From assembly GCA_023401045.1 (NCBI GenBank), contig JAEXEM010000072.1, positions 1-8,121 on the forward strand: DNA of 8,121 nt, given 5' to 3'. This DNA is from Actinomycetes bacterium. Its GTDB lineage: Bacteria > Actinomycetota > Actinomycetes > Actinomycetales > Cellulomonadaceae. The position numbers were made by a program, and so were the translations under genes. Of this stretch, positions 1 to 5,690 are shown piece by piece; within the stretch, counting starts at the first letter, position 1; every line of letters starts with the position of its first letter. Under the pieces are notes generated by a model that was not told the origin of the DNA, made no database searches, and worked only from the letters and a program-made list of their open reading frames with translations.

Positions 1-35
1 TCGGCACACCGCGCGCGGACTGAGTCGGGGCCCCC

Positions 36-57
36 GCGTGCGGGAGCCGCCGCACGC
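36..57 (-). terminator. Hairpin downstream of the MMPL gene, possible terminator
   Basis: An 8-bp perfect inverted repeat (GCGTGCGG at 36-43, CCGCACGC at 50-57) encloses a 6-nt loop. It lies about 70 nt beyond the stop codon of the minus-strand transporter gene. No T-run follows it on the minus strand, but many actinobacterial terminators lack one. The surrounding 125 bp contain no convincing gene; what lies to the left is outside the window, so this hairpin could also serve a neighbour transcribed rightward. Confidence 0.33.
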
Positions 58-120
58 CGCAGCGACCGGGAGCGCCGCCGTCCGGGCGCGCGGTGCCTCG
101 TGGCGCGTCCCCGGGGCGAA

Positions 121-141
121 CGGCCTCAGTGGATGAGGCCG
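121..141 (-). terminator. Hairpin overlapping the MMPL stop codon
   Basis: CGGCCTCA (121-128) and TGAGGCCG (134-141) form a perfect 8-bp stem with a 5-nt loop. On the minus strand the transporter's TGA stop (128 to 126) lies inside the distal arm. The stem could act as a compact terminator or protect the mRNA 3' end from exonucleases. No T-tract follows, so the terminator role is inferred from position and stem quality only. Confidence 0.38.
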
Positions 142-2348
142 AAGCGGTCGTGCAGCCGCCGCAACGGGCCCGGCGCCCACCAGTTCACCTGGTCGAGCAC
201 CGTCATCGTCGCCGGCACGAGCAGCAGCCGGACGATCGTCGCGTCGATGAGGACCGCGACCGCCAGCGCGAGACCGACCTCCTTGATGACGACGAGGTCA
301 CCGACGACGAAGCCCGCGAAGACGACGACCATGATCGCCGCGGCCGAGGTGATGATGCGTCCCGAGCGCTGCAGCCCGAGGCGCACCGCGGCGTCGGTCG
401 GCAGGCCCTGGTCGTGCAGCTCCTTGACGCGCGAGAGCAGGAACACCTCGTAGTCCATCGCGAGGCCGAAGGCGAACGCGACGACGAGCGCGAGCACGTA
501 CGTCTCGATGCCCCCGGGGGACTCGAAGCCCAGCGCACCCGCGAGGTGGCCCTCCTGGAAGGCCCACACGAGCACACCGAGCGAGGCGAGGATCGACAGC
601 GCGTTCGTCAGCAGCGCCTTGACCGGGATGACGACCGAGCCGGTCATGAGGAAGAGCAGGACGAGCGTCGCGACGGCGACGATGCCGAGCGCGAGGGGCG
701 TGCGCTCGACGAGGGCCTCGGTGAAGTCGACCTGGGAGGCCGCCTGCCCGACGACCCAGCGCTCGAACGGCACGTCGAGCGCACGCACGTCGTGCACGAC
801 GCGCTCCGCGACCTCGCCACCGGGGTCGTCGGTGTCCGCGCGCACGCCGACGACGACGTAGGAGCCGAGCGGGGCCGGCGGGTCGACGGACTCGACGCCC
901 GGCAGCGCGGCGATCTCGTCGGCGAAGGCCGTCGCCTCCTCGAGGGAGGTCTCGGCGACCACGCTGACCGTCGCCGTCGCGGCGCCGGGGTAGTCACGCG
1001 CGAGTGCGTCGACGTACTCGCGCTGCGTGCTGCCCGGCGGGAGCAGCTCGAGCCCGCTCACCCGCATGCTCGTCCCCAGTGCGGGGCTCGCGAGCACCAG
1101 GAGGAGGGCGACGCTGCCGAGCATGACCCACCACGGGTGGCGCTGCACGCGCGCCGCGAGCCGGGAGAAGGCCCCCTCCTCGTGCTCGACGTCGGACGCG
1201 CCGCGCAGGCCCGGGAGCCGGGAGACGAGGCCGGGGCGTGCGAGGCGGCGGCCGGTCATCGTCAGCAGCGCGGGCACGAGGGTGACCGCCGTGGCGACGG
1301 CGACGAGGACGATGGCGATGCCGCCCGCCGCGATGGCACGGAGGATCTCCGGGCGGAACACGAGCAGACCGGCGATCGAGACGGCGACGGTGAGCGCCGA
1401 GAAGACGACCGTGCGCCCGGCGGTCGCCATCGTCCGCTCGATCGCGGTGACGACCGCGCCGTCGCCGCGTCGCCGCCGGCTGCCGGCGCCGTCGTCCTCC
1501 GCGACGATGCGGTGGAGCTCCTCGCGGAACCGCGAGACGACGAGCAGCCCGTAGTCGATGGACAGGCCGAGCCCGACGACCGTGACGACGTTGACGACCG
1601 AGGCGTCGACGTCCATGACGTACGTGAGGCCGAGGAGCGCCCCGAGCCCCGTGGCGATCGACGCGAGCGCCCCGGCCATGGGCATCGCGGCGGCGAGGAA
1701 GCCGCCGAAGACGACGACCATGACCGCCAGCGCGATCGGCAGCGCGACGAGCTCACCGGTGCGCAGGTCCTCCTCGACCTGGTCGGTGATCTCGGCGACG
1801 ACGAGGTGCTCTGCGCCGACGACGCCCGTCGCCCCTGGCGCGACGGCCGCGAGGTCGCCGGGGATCTCGCGCAGCCCGCTCTCGACGCGGGCGAGCGCGG
1901 CGGACTCCTCGTCGGCCGGCAGGTCCCGCTCGAGCTCGGCGACGACGAGGAACCCGTCACCGTCCTCGGACAGCAGCGGTGCGGCCGCCGGGTTGGTCAC
2001 GCCGCCCGGCAGCACGAAGGGGTCGATGACCGACGCCACGCCCGGCACCTCCGCCAGCGCCGCGCGGGCGGGCTCGAGGGCCTCGGCGACCGCGGGGTCC
2101 GCCGGGTCGACGCCGGAGACGACGAGCGTGACCGACGGACCGGTGGTCTGCTCGTCGGCGACGATCTCCTGGCCGACGGTCGACTCGGACCCGGGCGGTG
2201 CGGGAGCCCCGGTCGTCACGCGGTCGAAGACGTTCTCGCCCGACACGCCGACGACCGCCAGCCCGGCCGCGAGGACCGTGAGCAGCAGCCAGGCGACGAC
2301 CGTGAGGCGGGGGTGGTGGGCGACGGACCGCCCGAGGCGCGCGAACAC
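126..2348 (-). CDS. MMPL/RND-superfamily membrane transporter, 740 aa
   Basis: An inner-membrane transporter of the MMPL family (RND superfamily), whose members export lipids, siderophores or drugs using the proton gradient. The chain has the typical two-fold repeat. TM1 is at about residues 15-35, followed by an extracytoplasmic domain at about 37-195 and a cluster of five helices at about 200-365. TM7 is at about 406-424, a second extracytoplasmic domain at about 426-548, and five more helices at about 550-715. Each half carries the family's Asp-Tyr pair in its fourth helix: D265-Y266 (GLSIDYGLLVVSRF) and D632-Y633 (GLAMDYEVFLLSR). In MmpL3 the equivalent pairs relay protons. There is no long cytoplasmic C-terminal tail; the protein ends shortly after an NWWAP motif near 722-726. 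The GTG at 2348-2346 is chosen because it gives the usual short N-terminus (FARLGRSVAHHPRLTVVAW). The frame stays open far upstream, but that stretch is antisense to rarA and not protein-like. No good Shine-Dalgarno is visible. Family is secure; substrate is unknown. Confidence 0.93.
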   Translation of the reverse strand: MFARLGRSVAHHPRLTVVAWLLLTVLAAGLAVVGVSGENVFDRVTTGAPAPPGSESTVGQEIVADEQTTGPSVTLVVSGVDPADPAVAEALEPARAALAEVPGVASVIDPFVLPGGVTNPAAAPLLSEDGDGFLVVAELERDLPADEESAALARVESGLREIPGDLAAVAPGATGVVGAEHLVVAEITDQVEEDLRTGELVALPIALAVMVVVFGGFLAAAMPMAGALASIATGLGALLGLTYVMDVDASVVNVVTVVGLGLSIDYGLLVVSRFREELHRIVAEDDGAGSRRRRGDGAVVTAIERTMATAGRTVVFSALTVAVSIAGLLVFRPEILRAIAAGGIAIVLVAVATAVTLVPALLTMTGRRLARPGLVSRLPGLRGASDVEHEEGAFSRLAARVQRHPWWVMLGSVALLLVLASPALGTSMRVSGLELLPPGSTQREYVDALARDYPGAATATVSVVAETSLEEATAFADEIAALPGVESVDPPAPLGSYVVVGVRADTDDPGGEVAERVVHDVRALDVPFERWVVGQAASQVDFTEALVERTPLALGIVAVATLVLLFLMTGSVVIPVKALLTNALSILASLGVLVWAFQEGHLAGALGFESPGGIETYVLALVVAFAFGLAMDYEVFLLSRVKELHDQGLPTDAAVRLGLQRSGRIITSAAAIMVVVFAGFVVGDLVVIKEVGLALAVAVLIDATIVRLLLVPATMTVLDQVNWWAPGPLRRLHDRFGLIH

Positions 2349-2364
2349 GCGGTCATGCTCGCAG

Positions 2365-2376
2365 GTCCGGCCGGAC
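2365..2376. promoter_or_regulatory. 12-bp palindrome just upstream of the MMPL start
   Basis: GTCCGGCCGGAC is a perfect 12-bp palindrome. Its near edge is 16 bp upstream of the transporter's GTG start, where it would overlap the promoter-proximal region or 5' leader of that gene. A dimeric repressor site is one reading; a short mRNA hairpin close to the start is another. No adjacent regulator gene is present to suggest a partner. GC-rich DNA makes such palindromes fairly easy to meet by chance. Confidence 0.27.
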
Positions 2377-2404
2377 GGGCGCACATCACGGCGCGTCCCG
2401 TCGG

Positions 2405-2443
2405 GCACCGCGGTGCGCGGGCGGGTGACGTCGGCACCGGTGC
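2405..2443. promoter_or_regulatory. Pair of related palindromes, candidate operator
   Basis: Two perfect palindromes share the same half-site: GCACCGCGGTGC at 2405-2416 and GCACCGGTGC at 2434-2443. Their centres are 28 bp apart. The second ends one base before the rarA -10 box (2445-2450), so it lies inside the -35/-10 spacer, where a bound protein would block RNA polymerase. The first is placed where it could affect either divergent promoter. The shared half-site makes a dimeric DNA-binding protein plausible; which protein and which gene it controls are unknown. Confidence 0.35.
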
Positions 2444-2450
2444 GTAGGCT
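2424..2450 (+). promoter_or_regulatory. rarA promoter, probably giving a leaderless mRNA
   Basis: A TAGGCT box (2445-2450) fits the actinobacterial TANNNT -10 consensus. It is separated from the rarA ATG (2457) by only 6 nt, so transcription should begin at or within a base or two of the ATG. The best -35 candidate is GGTGAC (2424-2429), with a short 15-bp spacer. No Shine-Dalgarno precedes the ATG, which agrees with leaderless translation. The -10 is clear; the -35 is weak. Confidence 0.55.
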
Positions 2451-2456
2451 CGCGGC

Positions 2457-3857
2457 ATGGACCTGTTCGACGCGGTGACGTCCACCGCGCAGGGTGTGCC
2501 GGCTCCCGGAGCCGGTGCCCCGCTCGCGGTGCGCATGCGCCCGCGCACCCTCGCGGAGGTGGCCGGGCAGGAGCACCTCCTCGAGCCGGGCTCGCCGCTG
2601 CGACGGCTCGTCGAGCCGGCGGACGAGCGGAGCCGCCGCGCGGCGCCGTCCTCGGTCGTCCTCTGGGGCCCGCCCGGCACCGGCAAGACGACGCTCGCGT
2701 ACCTCGTGGCGAGCACCTCCGGTCGGCGGTTCGTCGAGCTGTCGGCCGTGACCGCAGGTGTGAAGGACGTGCGCGCCGTCGTCGACGACGCCCGTCGGCG
2801 GCTCGCGGCCGACGGCTCGGAGACGGTGCTCTTCGTCGACGAGGTGCACCGCTTCACCAAGGCCCAGCAGGACGCGCTGCTGCCGAGCGTCGAGAACCGG
2901 TGGGTGACGCTCGTCGCGGCGACGACCGAGAACCCGTCGTTCTCGGTCAACTCGCCGCTGCTGTCGCGGTCCCTGCTCCTCACGCTCCAGCCGCTGACGG
3001 AGCAGGACGTGCGACGGCTCGTCGAGCGGGCGATCGCCGACGAGCGGGGCCTCGACTCGTCCGTCGCCGTCGACGACGAGGCGCTCGAGCACCTGCTGCG
3101 CCTCGCCGGGGGGGACGCCCGCAAGGCGCTCACCATCCTCGAGGCCGCGTCCGGCGCCGCGCTGGCCGACCGGGACCCGGACGCACCGGCCGACGAACCG
3201 GCCGTCGTCGACCTCGCGACGGTCGAGCGTGCGATCGACGTCGCCGCGGTGCGCTACGACCGCGACGGCGACCAGCACTACGACGTCGTCAGCGCGTTCA
3301 TCAAGTCGATGCGCGGGTCGGACGTCGACGCCGCCCTGCACTACCTCGCCCGGATGGTCGCGGCGGGGGAGGACCCACGGTTCATCGCCCGGCGGGTCGT
3401 CATCGCGGCGGCCGAGGAGGTCGGCATGGCCGACCCCAGCGCACTGCAGACGGCGGTCGCCGCCGCGCAGGCGGTCGCGCTCATCGGCATGCCCGAGGCG
3501 CGCATCATCCTCGCCGAGGCCGTCGTGCACGTCGCGACCGCCCCGAAGTCGAACGCCGCGTACGTCGCGGTGGACCGTGCGATCGCCGACGTCCGCGCCG
3601 GGCGTCTGGGCACCGTGCCGCCGCACCTGCGCGACGCGCACTACGCCGGCGCCCGGCAGCTCGGGCACGGCGCGGGCTACCGGTACGCGCACGACGAGCC
3701 GCACGGCGTGGCCGCGCAGCAGTACCTGCCGGACGAGCTCGTCGGGACGAGGTACTACGAGCCGACGGACCGCGGCTACGAGCGCGCCGTCGGGGAGCGG
3801 CTCGGCCGGATCCGCACGATCCTCGGCGACGGCGGCCGCGGGTCGTCGGGCGCCTGA
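2457..3857 (+). CDS. rarA: Replication-associated recombination protein A (RarA/MgsA), AAA+ ATPase
   Basis: RarA is a cytoplasmic AAA+ ATPase of the MgsA/WRNIP1 family. It acts at stalled replication forks and single-stranded DNA ends, and is related to clamp-loader subunits. Seen here: an N-terminal segment typical of the family ([20 protein letters not shown], about 22-41), Walker [10 protein letters not shown] at 71-79 with K77, and Walker [11 protein letters not shown] at 124-133 with D128 and E129. Sensor 1 is TTENP at 156-160, the arginine finger is in SPLLSR (R171), and sensor 2 is GGDARKAL at 218-225 (R222). The C-terminal tetramerisation region follows, with [18 protein letters not shown] (283-300) and the family's closing motifs GYRYAHD (407-413) and [10 protein letters not shown] (433-442). 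At 466 residues it is full length. The ATG at 2457 is preceded by a -10 box rather than a Shine-Dalgarno. It is transcribed away from the MMPL gene and toward rpsD, and appears monocistronic because rpsD has its own promoter. No active-site residue is missing. Confidence 0.97.
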   Translation: MDLFDAVTSTAQGVPAPGAGAPLAVRMRPRTLAEVAGQEHLLEPGSPLRRLVEPADERSRRAAPSSVVLWGPPGTGKTTLAYLVASTSGRRFVELSAVTAGVKDVRAVVDDARRRLAADGSETVLFVDEVHRFTKAQQDALLPSVENRWVTLVAATTENPSFSVNSPLLSRSLLLTLQPLTEQDVRRLVERAIADERGLDSSVAVDDEALEHLLRLAGGDARKALTILEAASGAALADRDPDAPADEPAVVDLATVERAIDVAAVRYDRDGDQHYDVVSAFIKSMRGSDVDAALHYLARMVAAGEDPRFIARRVVIAAAEEVGMADPSALQTAVAAAQAVALIGMPEARIILAEAVVHVATAPKSNAAYVAVDRAIADVRAGRLGTVPPHLRDAHYAGARQLGHGAGYRYAHDEPHGVAAQQYLPDELVGTRYYEPTDRGYERAVGERLGRIRTILGDGGRGSSGA

Positions 3858-3890
3858 CCGGGTGCGGGGCCCGGGCCGTCGGGCGGTGGG

Positions 3891-3918
3891 GCGACCACGG
3901 GTCCCCGTCGGGTAGGAT
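3891..3918 (+). promoter_or_regulatory. Probable rpsD promoter
   Basis: TAGGAT (3913-3918) is a good actinobacterial -10 box. A weak -35-like GCGACC (3891-3896) sits 16 bp upstream. A start site near 3925 would give a leader of about 180 nt before the rpsD GTG. The position, 33 bp past the rarA stop, supports separate transcription of the ribosomal protein gene, although read-through from rarA is not excluded since no strong terminator follows rarA. Confidence 0.5.
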
Positions 3919-3926
3919 CGACCGGT

Positions 3927-4062
3927 CGTCGGCCGCGTGCCGACGTCGCGCACCAACCCTGGGGCCCTAGCCCGCGGCCACGACCGTCCCGACGGTCGGC
4001 GCAGCCGCACCGTGGTCGGCCCCACGCCCGCCGGAACCTCTCCGTCCGGACCGCTGTCCGGA
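3927..4062 (+). promoter_or_regulatory. Structured rpsD mRNA leader with three hairpins
   Basis: Three perfect hairpins lie in the predicted rpsD leader. The first is CGTCGGC/GCCGACG (3927-3945, 5-nt loop), almost at the predicted 5' end. The second is CGACCGT/ACGGTCG (3981-3998, 4-nt loop). The third is TCCGGAC/GTCCGGA (4045-4062, 4-nt loop). The final ~40 nt, with the Shine-Dalgarno, look unpaired. S4 represses its own synthesis by binding mRNA leaders in Escherichia coli (alpha operon) and Bacillus subtilis (rpsD), so an autoregulatory S4 site is a reasonable hypothesis. I do not recognise a described S4-binding fold here, and the function is inference. Confidence 0.33.
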
Positions 4063-4091
4063 GCGCGGGTGTGATCGTCCAACGACACGAC

Positions 4092-4097
4092 AGGAAG
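4092..4097 (+). promoter_or_regulatory. Ribosome binding site of rpsD
   Basis: AGGAAG lies 7 nt before the GTG at 4105. This site decides the GTG start and gives the N-terminus SNVTRSRRQVRLSRALG expected for this S4 type. Confidence 0.8.
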
Positions 4098-4104
4098 TAC
4101 AGCT

Positions 4105-4731
4105 GTGAGCAACGTGACCCGCTCGCGCCGCCAGGTCCGCCTGAGCCGCGCCCTCGGCCTGGCCCTCACGCCGAAGGCCGTCAAGCACTTCGAGAAGCGC
4201 CCCTACCCGCCCGGTGAGCACGGCCGCGCCCGTCGTCGCACCGAGTCGGACTACGCGGTGCGTCTGCGCGAGAAGCAGCGTCTGCGTGCGCAGTACGCGC
4301 TCCGCGAGAAGCAGCTCGCCAAGGCGTACGAGAACGCCCGCAAGGCGCCGGGCCTCACCGGTGAGGCGCTCGTCGAGGACCTCGAGACGCGTCTCGACGC
4401 GCTCGTCCTGCGCGCCGGCTTCGCCCGCACGATCCTCCAGGCGCGCCAGACGGTCACGCACCGTCACGTGCTCGTCGACGGCAAGATCGTCGACCGTCCG
4501 TCCTTCCGCGTGAGCGAGGGCCAGACGATCCAGATCAAGCCGAAGTCGCAGGCGACCGTGCCGTTCCAGATCGCCGCCGCCGGTGCCCACCGCGACGTCC
4601 TGCCGGCCGTCCCGGGCTACCTCGAGGTCCAGCTCGAGAAGCTCAGCGCCGTGCTCGTGCGTCGCCCCAAGCGCGCCGAGGTCCCCGTGACGTGCGAGGT
4701 CCAGCTGGTCGTCGAGTACTACGCCCGCTGA
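4105..4731 (+). CDS. rpsD: 30S ribosomal protein S4 (zinc-free type)
   Basis: S4 is a primary 16S rRNA-binding protein that starts assembly of the 30S body domain and lines the mRNA entry channel. At 208 residues it is full length. The N-terminal part contains the conserved FEKRPYPPGEHGRARRR (29-45) and EKQRLRAQYALREKQLAKAY (56-75). The S4 RNA-binding fold follows at about 95-160, with TRLDALVLRAGFARTILQAR at 95-114. The end, VEYYAR, is the typical S4 terminus. The four-cysteine zinc site found in some S4 proteins is absent: the only cysteine is C197. This is the 'C-minus' form, and the sequence resembles the Streptomyces type (SRALGLALTPKAVKHFE). The gene uses GTG with a good Shine-Dalgarno and ends 9 nt before a strong terminator. 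It is not in the rpsM-rpsK-rpoA cluster where many bacteria keep it, so it needs its own control, possibly through the structured leader. Confidence 0.98.
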   Translation: MSNVTRSRRQVRLSRALGLALTPKAVKHFEKRPYPPGEHGRARRRTESDYAVRLREKQRLRAQYALREKQLAKAYENARKAPGLTGEALVEDLETRLDALVLRAGFARTILQARQTVTHRHVLVDGKIVDRPSFRVSEGQTIQIKPKSQATVPFQIAAAGAHRDVLPAVPGYLEVQLEKLSAVLVRRPKRAEVPVTCEVQLVVEYYAR

Positions 4732-4739
4732 TCCGCCAC

Positions 4740-4778
4740 CGAACGCCCCGCCGCGCCGCGCGCCCGGCGGGGCGTTCG
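4740..4778 (+). terminator. Strong hairpin terminator after rpsD
   Basis: A perfect 14-bp stem (4740-4753 with 4765-4778) encloses an 11-nt loop and starts 9 nt after the rpsD stop codon. It is almost entirely G-C pairs and has no T-run, as is usual for actinobacterial terminators. It separates rpsD from the DUF948-alaS unit. Confidence 0.85.
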
Positions 4779-4793
4779 TGCGTCCGGCGCAGG

Positions 4794-4799
4794 TAGGGT
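4794..4799 (+). promoter_or_regulatory. Candidate -10 box for the DUF948-alaS unit
   Basis: TAGGGT fits the TANNNT -10 consensus and lies 71 nt before the DUF948 ATG, just past the rpsD terminator. The matching -35 would fall inside the terminator's distal arm (about 4770-4778), and nothing there resembles TTGAC. The resulting leader would be about 60 nt. Confidence 0.4.
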
Positions 4800-4851
4800 G
4801 GCGCAGGCGCGCACCACAGGTGCCGCAGCAGGGACGAGGGCAGCAGGAACG

Positions 4852-4857
4852 AGGAGG
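4852..4857 (+). promoter_or_regulatory. Ribosome binding site of the DUF948 gene
   Basis: A full-consensus AGGAGG stands 7 nt before the ATG at 4865. It fixes this start over the longer upstream reading that begins at 4778 inside the terminator. Confidence 0.82.
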
Positions 4858-4864
4858 GGACTGG

Positions 4865-5227
4865 ATGGTCGGGGACATCGCGGGGCTCATCGCCGCGATC
4901 GCGTTCGTGCTCCTCGTGGGCCTGCTCGCGGTGCCGCTGCTCAAGCTCGGGCGCGTGCTGGACGAGGCGAGGGACTCCGTCAAGGAGCTGACCGACCACT
5001 CGGTGCCGGTGCTCGACGAGACGGCCAAGGTCGTCGCGTCCTCCGCCGCCCAGCTCGACAAGGTCGACACCGTGACGACCGCCGCGGCGCAGGTGGGGGA
5101 GAACGTCTCGGCGCTCACCTCGCTCGTCACCGCGACCGTCGGCGGCCCGCTGCTCAAGGTCGCAGCCTTCTCCTACGGCGTGCGCCGCGCGTTCGAGGGC
5201 CTGCGCACGGGAGGCGCGCGCCGATGA
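4865..5227 (+). CDS. DUF948 family single-pass membrane protein
   Basis: A 120-residue protein resembling DUF948, a family of uncharacterised bacterial proteins sometimes described as having a divergent chemoreceptor-like coiled coil. Residues 4-26 (DIAGLIAAIAFVLLVGLLAVPLL) form one N-terminal transmembrane helix. A long amphipathic stretch follows at about 28-92, rich in Ala, Val, Asp and Glu with heptad-like spacing, and probably forms a coiled coil. The C-terminus is short and basic (VRRAFEGLRTGGARR). No enzyme motif is visible. It has a strong Shine-Dalgarno, and its TGA overlaps the next gene's ATG (ATGA at 5224-5227), so the two are probably translationally coupled. The same pair sits ahead of alaS in other actinobacteria as far as I recall. 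The role is unknown; a scaffold or envelope-associated function is a guess. Confidence 0.85.
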   Translation: MVGDIAGLIAAIAFVLLVGLLAVPLLKLGRVLDEARDSVKELTDHSVPVLDETAKVVASSAAQLDKVDTVTTAAAQVGENVSALTSLVTATVGGPLLKVAAFSYGVRRAFEGLRTGGARR

Positions 5228-5601
5228 GGCGCCTGTTCTGGGTCGGCGTCGGGGTCGCCGTCACGGTCGTCGTCGTCCGGCAGGGACGGCGGCTCGTCGA
5301 CGCGTACGCACCCGCCGGCACGCAGGACGCCGTCGACGGCGCGCTGCGCGTGACCCGCGCGCTGCGCGCCGCACGTGACGACTTCCGCGCGGGCGTCGCC
5401 GAGCGCGAGGCCGAGCTGCTCGAGGCACTCGTCGGCGACGTCGACGTCGAGCAGCTGCGTGCCACCGCACCGCGCCACCGCGCCGAGCTGCGCCGCACGC
5501 TCGGCGGGCAGGACCCGCTGGCGGCCGACCTCGCCGCCCGCGGCTGGGGCTCCGAGCCGACGCAGGACCCCGACGACGACGCCCAGGCCCCGTTCTTCTG
5601 A
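5224..5601 (+). CDS. Small membrane-anchored protein, DUF6167-like
   Basis: A 125-residue protein of unknown function that resembles the DUF6167 proteins found between DUF948 and alaS in actinobacteria. The family assignment rests on position, length and my recollection of the Streptomyces homologue. Residues 4-18 (LFWVGVGVAVTVVVV) form a short N-terminal membrane anchor preceded by two arginines. Residues 20-95 are charged and helical, including RDDFRAGVAEREAELLEAL (51-69), a pattern also seen in relatives. The tail is acidic and proline-containing (EPTQDPDDDAQAPFF). No catalytic motif is visible. The ATG overlaps the upstream stop by four bases, and GGGAGG at 5209-5214 serves as Shine-Dalgarno. 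Like its partner it has a short anchor plus a helical soluble part, so the two products may act together at the membrane. Confidence 0.8.
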   Translation: MRRLFWVGVGVAVTVVVVRQGRRLVDAYAPAGTQDAVDGALRVTRALRAARDDFRAGVAEREAELLEALVGDVDVEQLRATAPRHRAELRRTLGGQDPLAADLAARGWGSEPTQDPDDDAQAPFF

Positions 5602-5625
5602 CCGGGCGTCGCACGACGTGACAAC

Positions 5626-5667
5626 GGGCCCGAGGGCCCACCGAGAACACGCCGCCGTCCGGCGGCG
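5626..5667 (+). promoter_or_regulatory. Tandem hairpins in the 89-nt gap before alaS
   Basis: Two inverted repeats fill much of the gap. GGGCC/GGCCC at 5626-5639 forms a 5-bp stem with a CGAG loop. CGCCGCC/GGCGGCG at 5650-5667 forms a 7-bp stem with a GTCC loop. They could be a partial terminator or attenuator that tunes alaS against the upstream pair, or a protein-binding site. E. coli AlaRS is known to repress its own gene by binding a palindrome there, but no sequence match is claimed. A -35-like GTGACA (5618-5623) has no good -10 partner, so alaS probably depends on the upstream promoter. Confidence 0.33.
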
Positions 5668-5690
5668 GACCACTTTCTGACGAGGACGAC

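Noticed and set aside
93..2447. A 784-codon plus-strand open frame opposite the MMPL gene
   Set aside because: Its product is a low-complexity run of Arg, Asp, Gly and Glu with no domain, and it lies exactly antisense to a well-conserved transporter. Long antisense frames are expected in very high-GC coding DNA.
3858..3874. Possible terminator right after rarA (CCGGG ... CCCGG)
   Set aside because: Only a 5-bp stem with a 7-nt loop in very GC-rich sequence; too weak to call.
2900..3970. Alternative-frame open frame of 356 codons inside rarA
   Set aside because: It is an Arg/Ala/Gly-rich shadow of the rarA frame, which itself has every AAA+ motif in order.
2349..4184. N-terminal extension of the MMPL frame up to 4184 on the minus strand
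   Set aside because: The frame is open only because it runs antisense to rarA and the rpsD leader. The translated extension is not protein-like, and the transporter begins naturally at the GTG at 2348.
4795..4815. AGGGTGGCGC upstream of DUF948, resembling the T-box antiterminator core
   Set aside because: An alanine T-box would need TGGT to pair with the tRNA-Ala end, but TGGC is present. There is also no room for a specifier stem and terminator between 4778 and 4865; the match is better explained by the TAGGGT -10 box.
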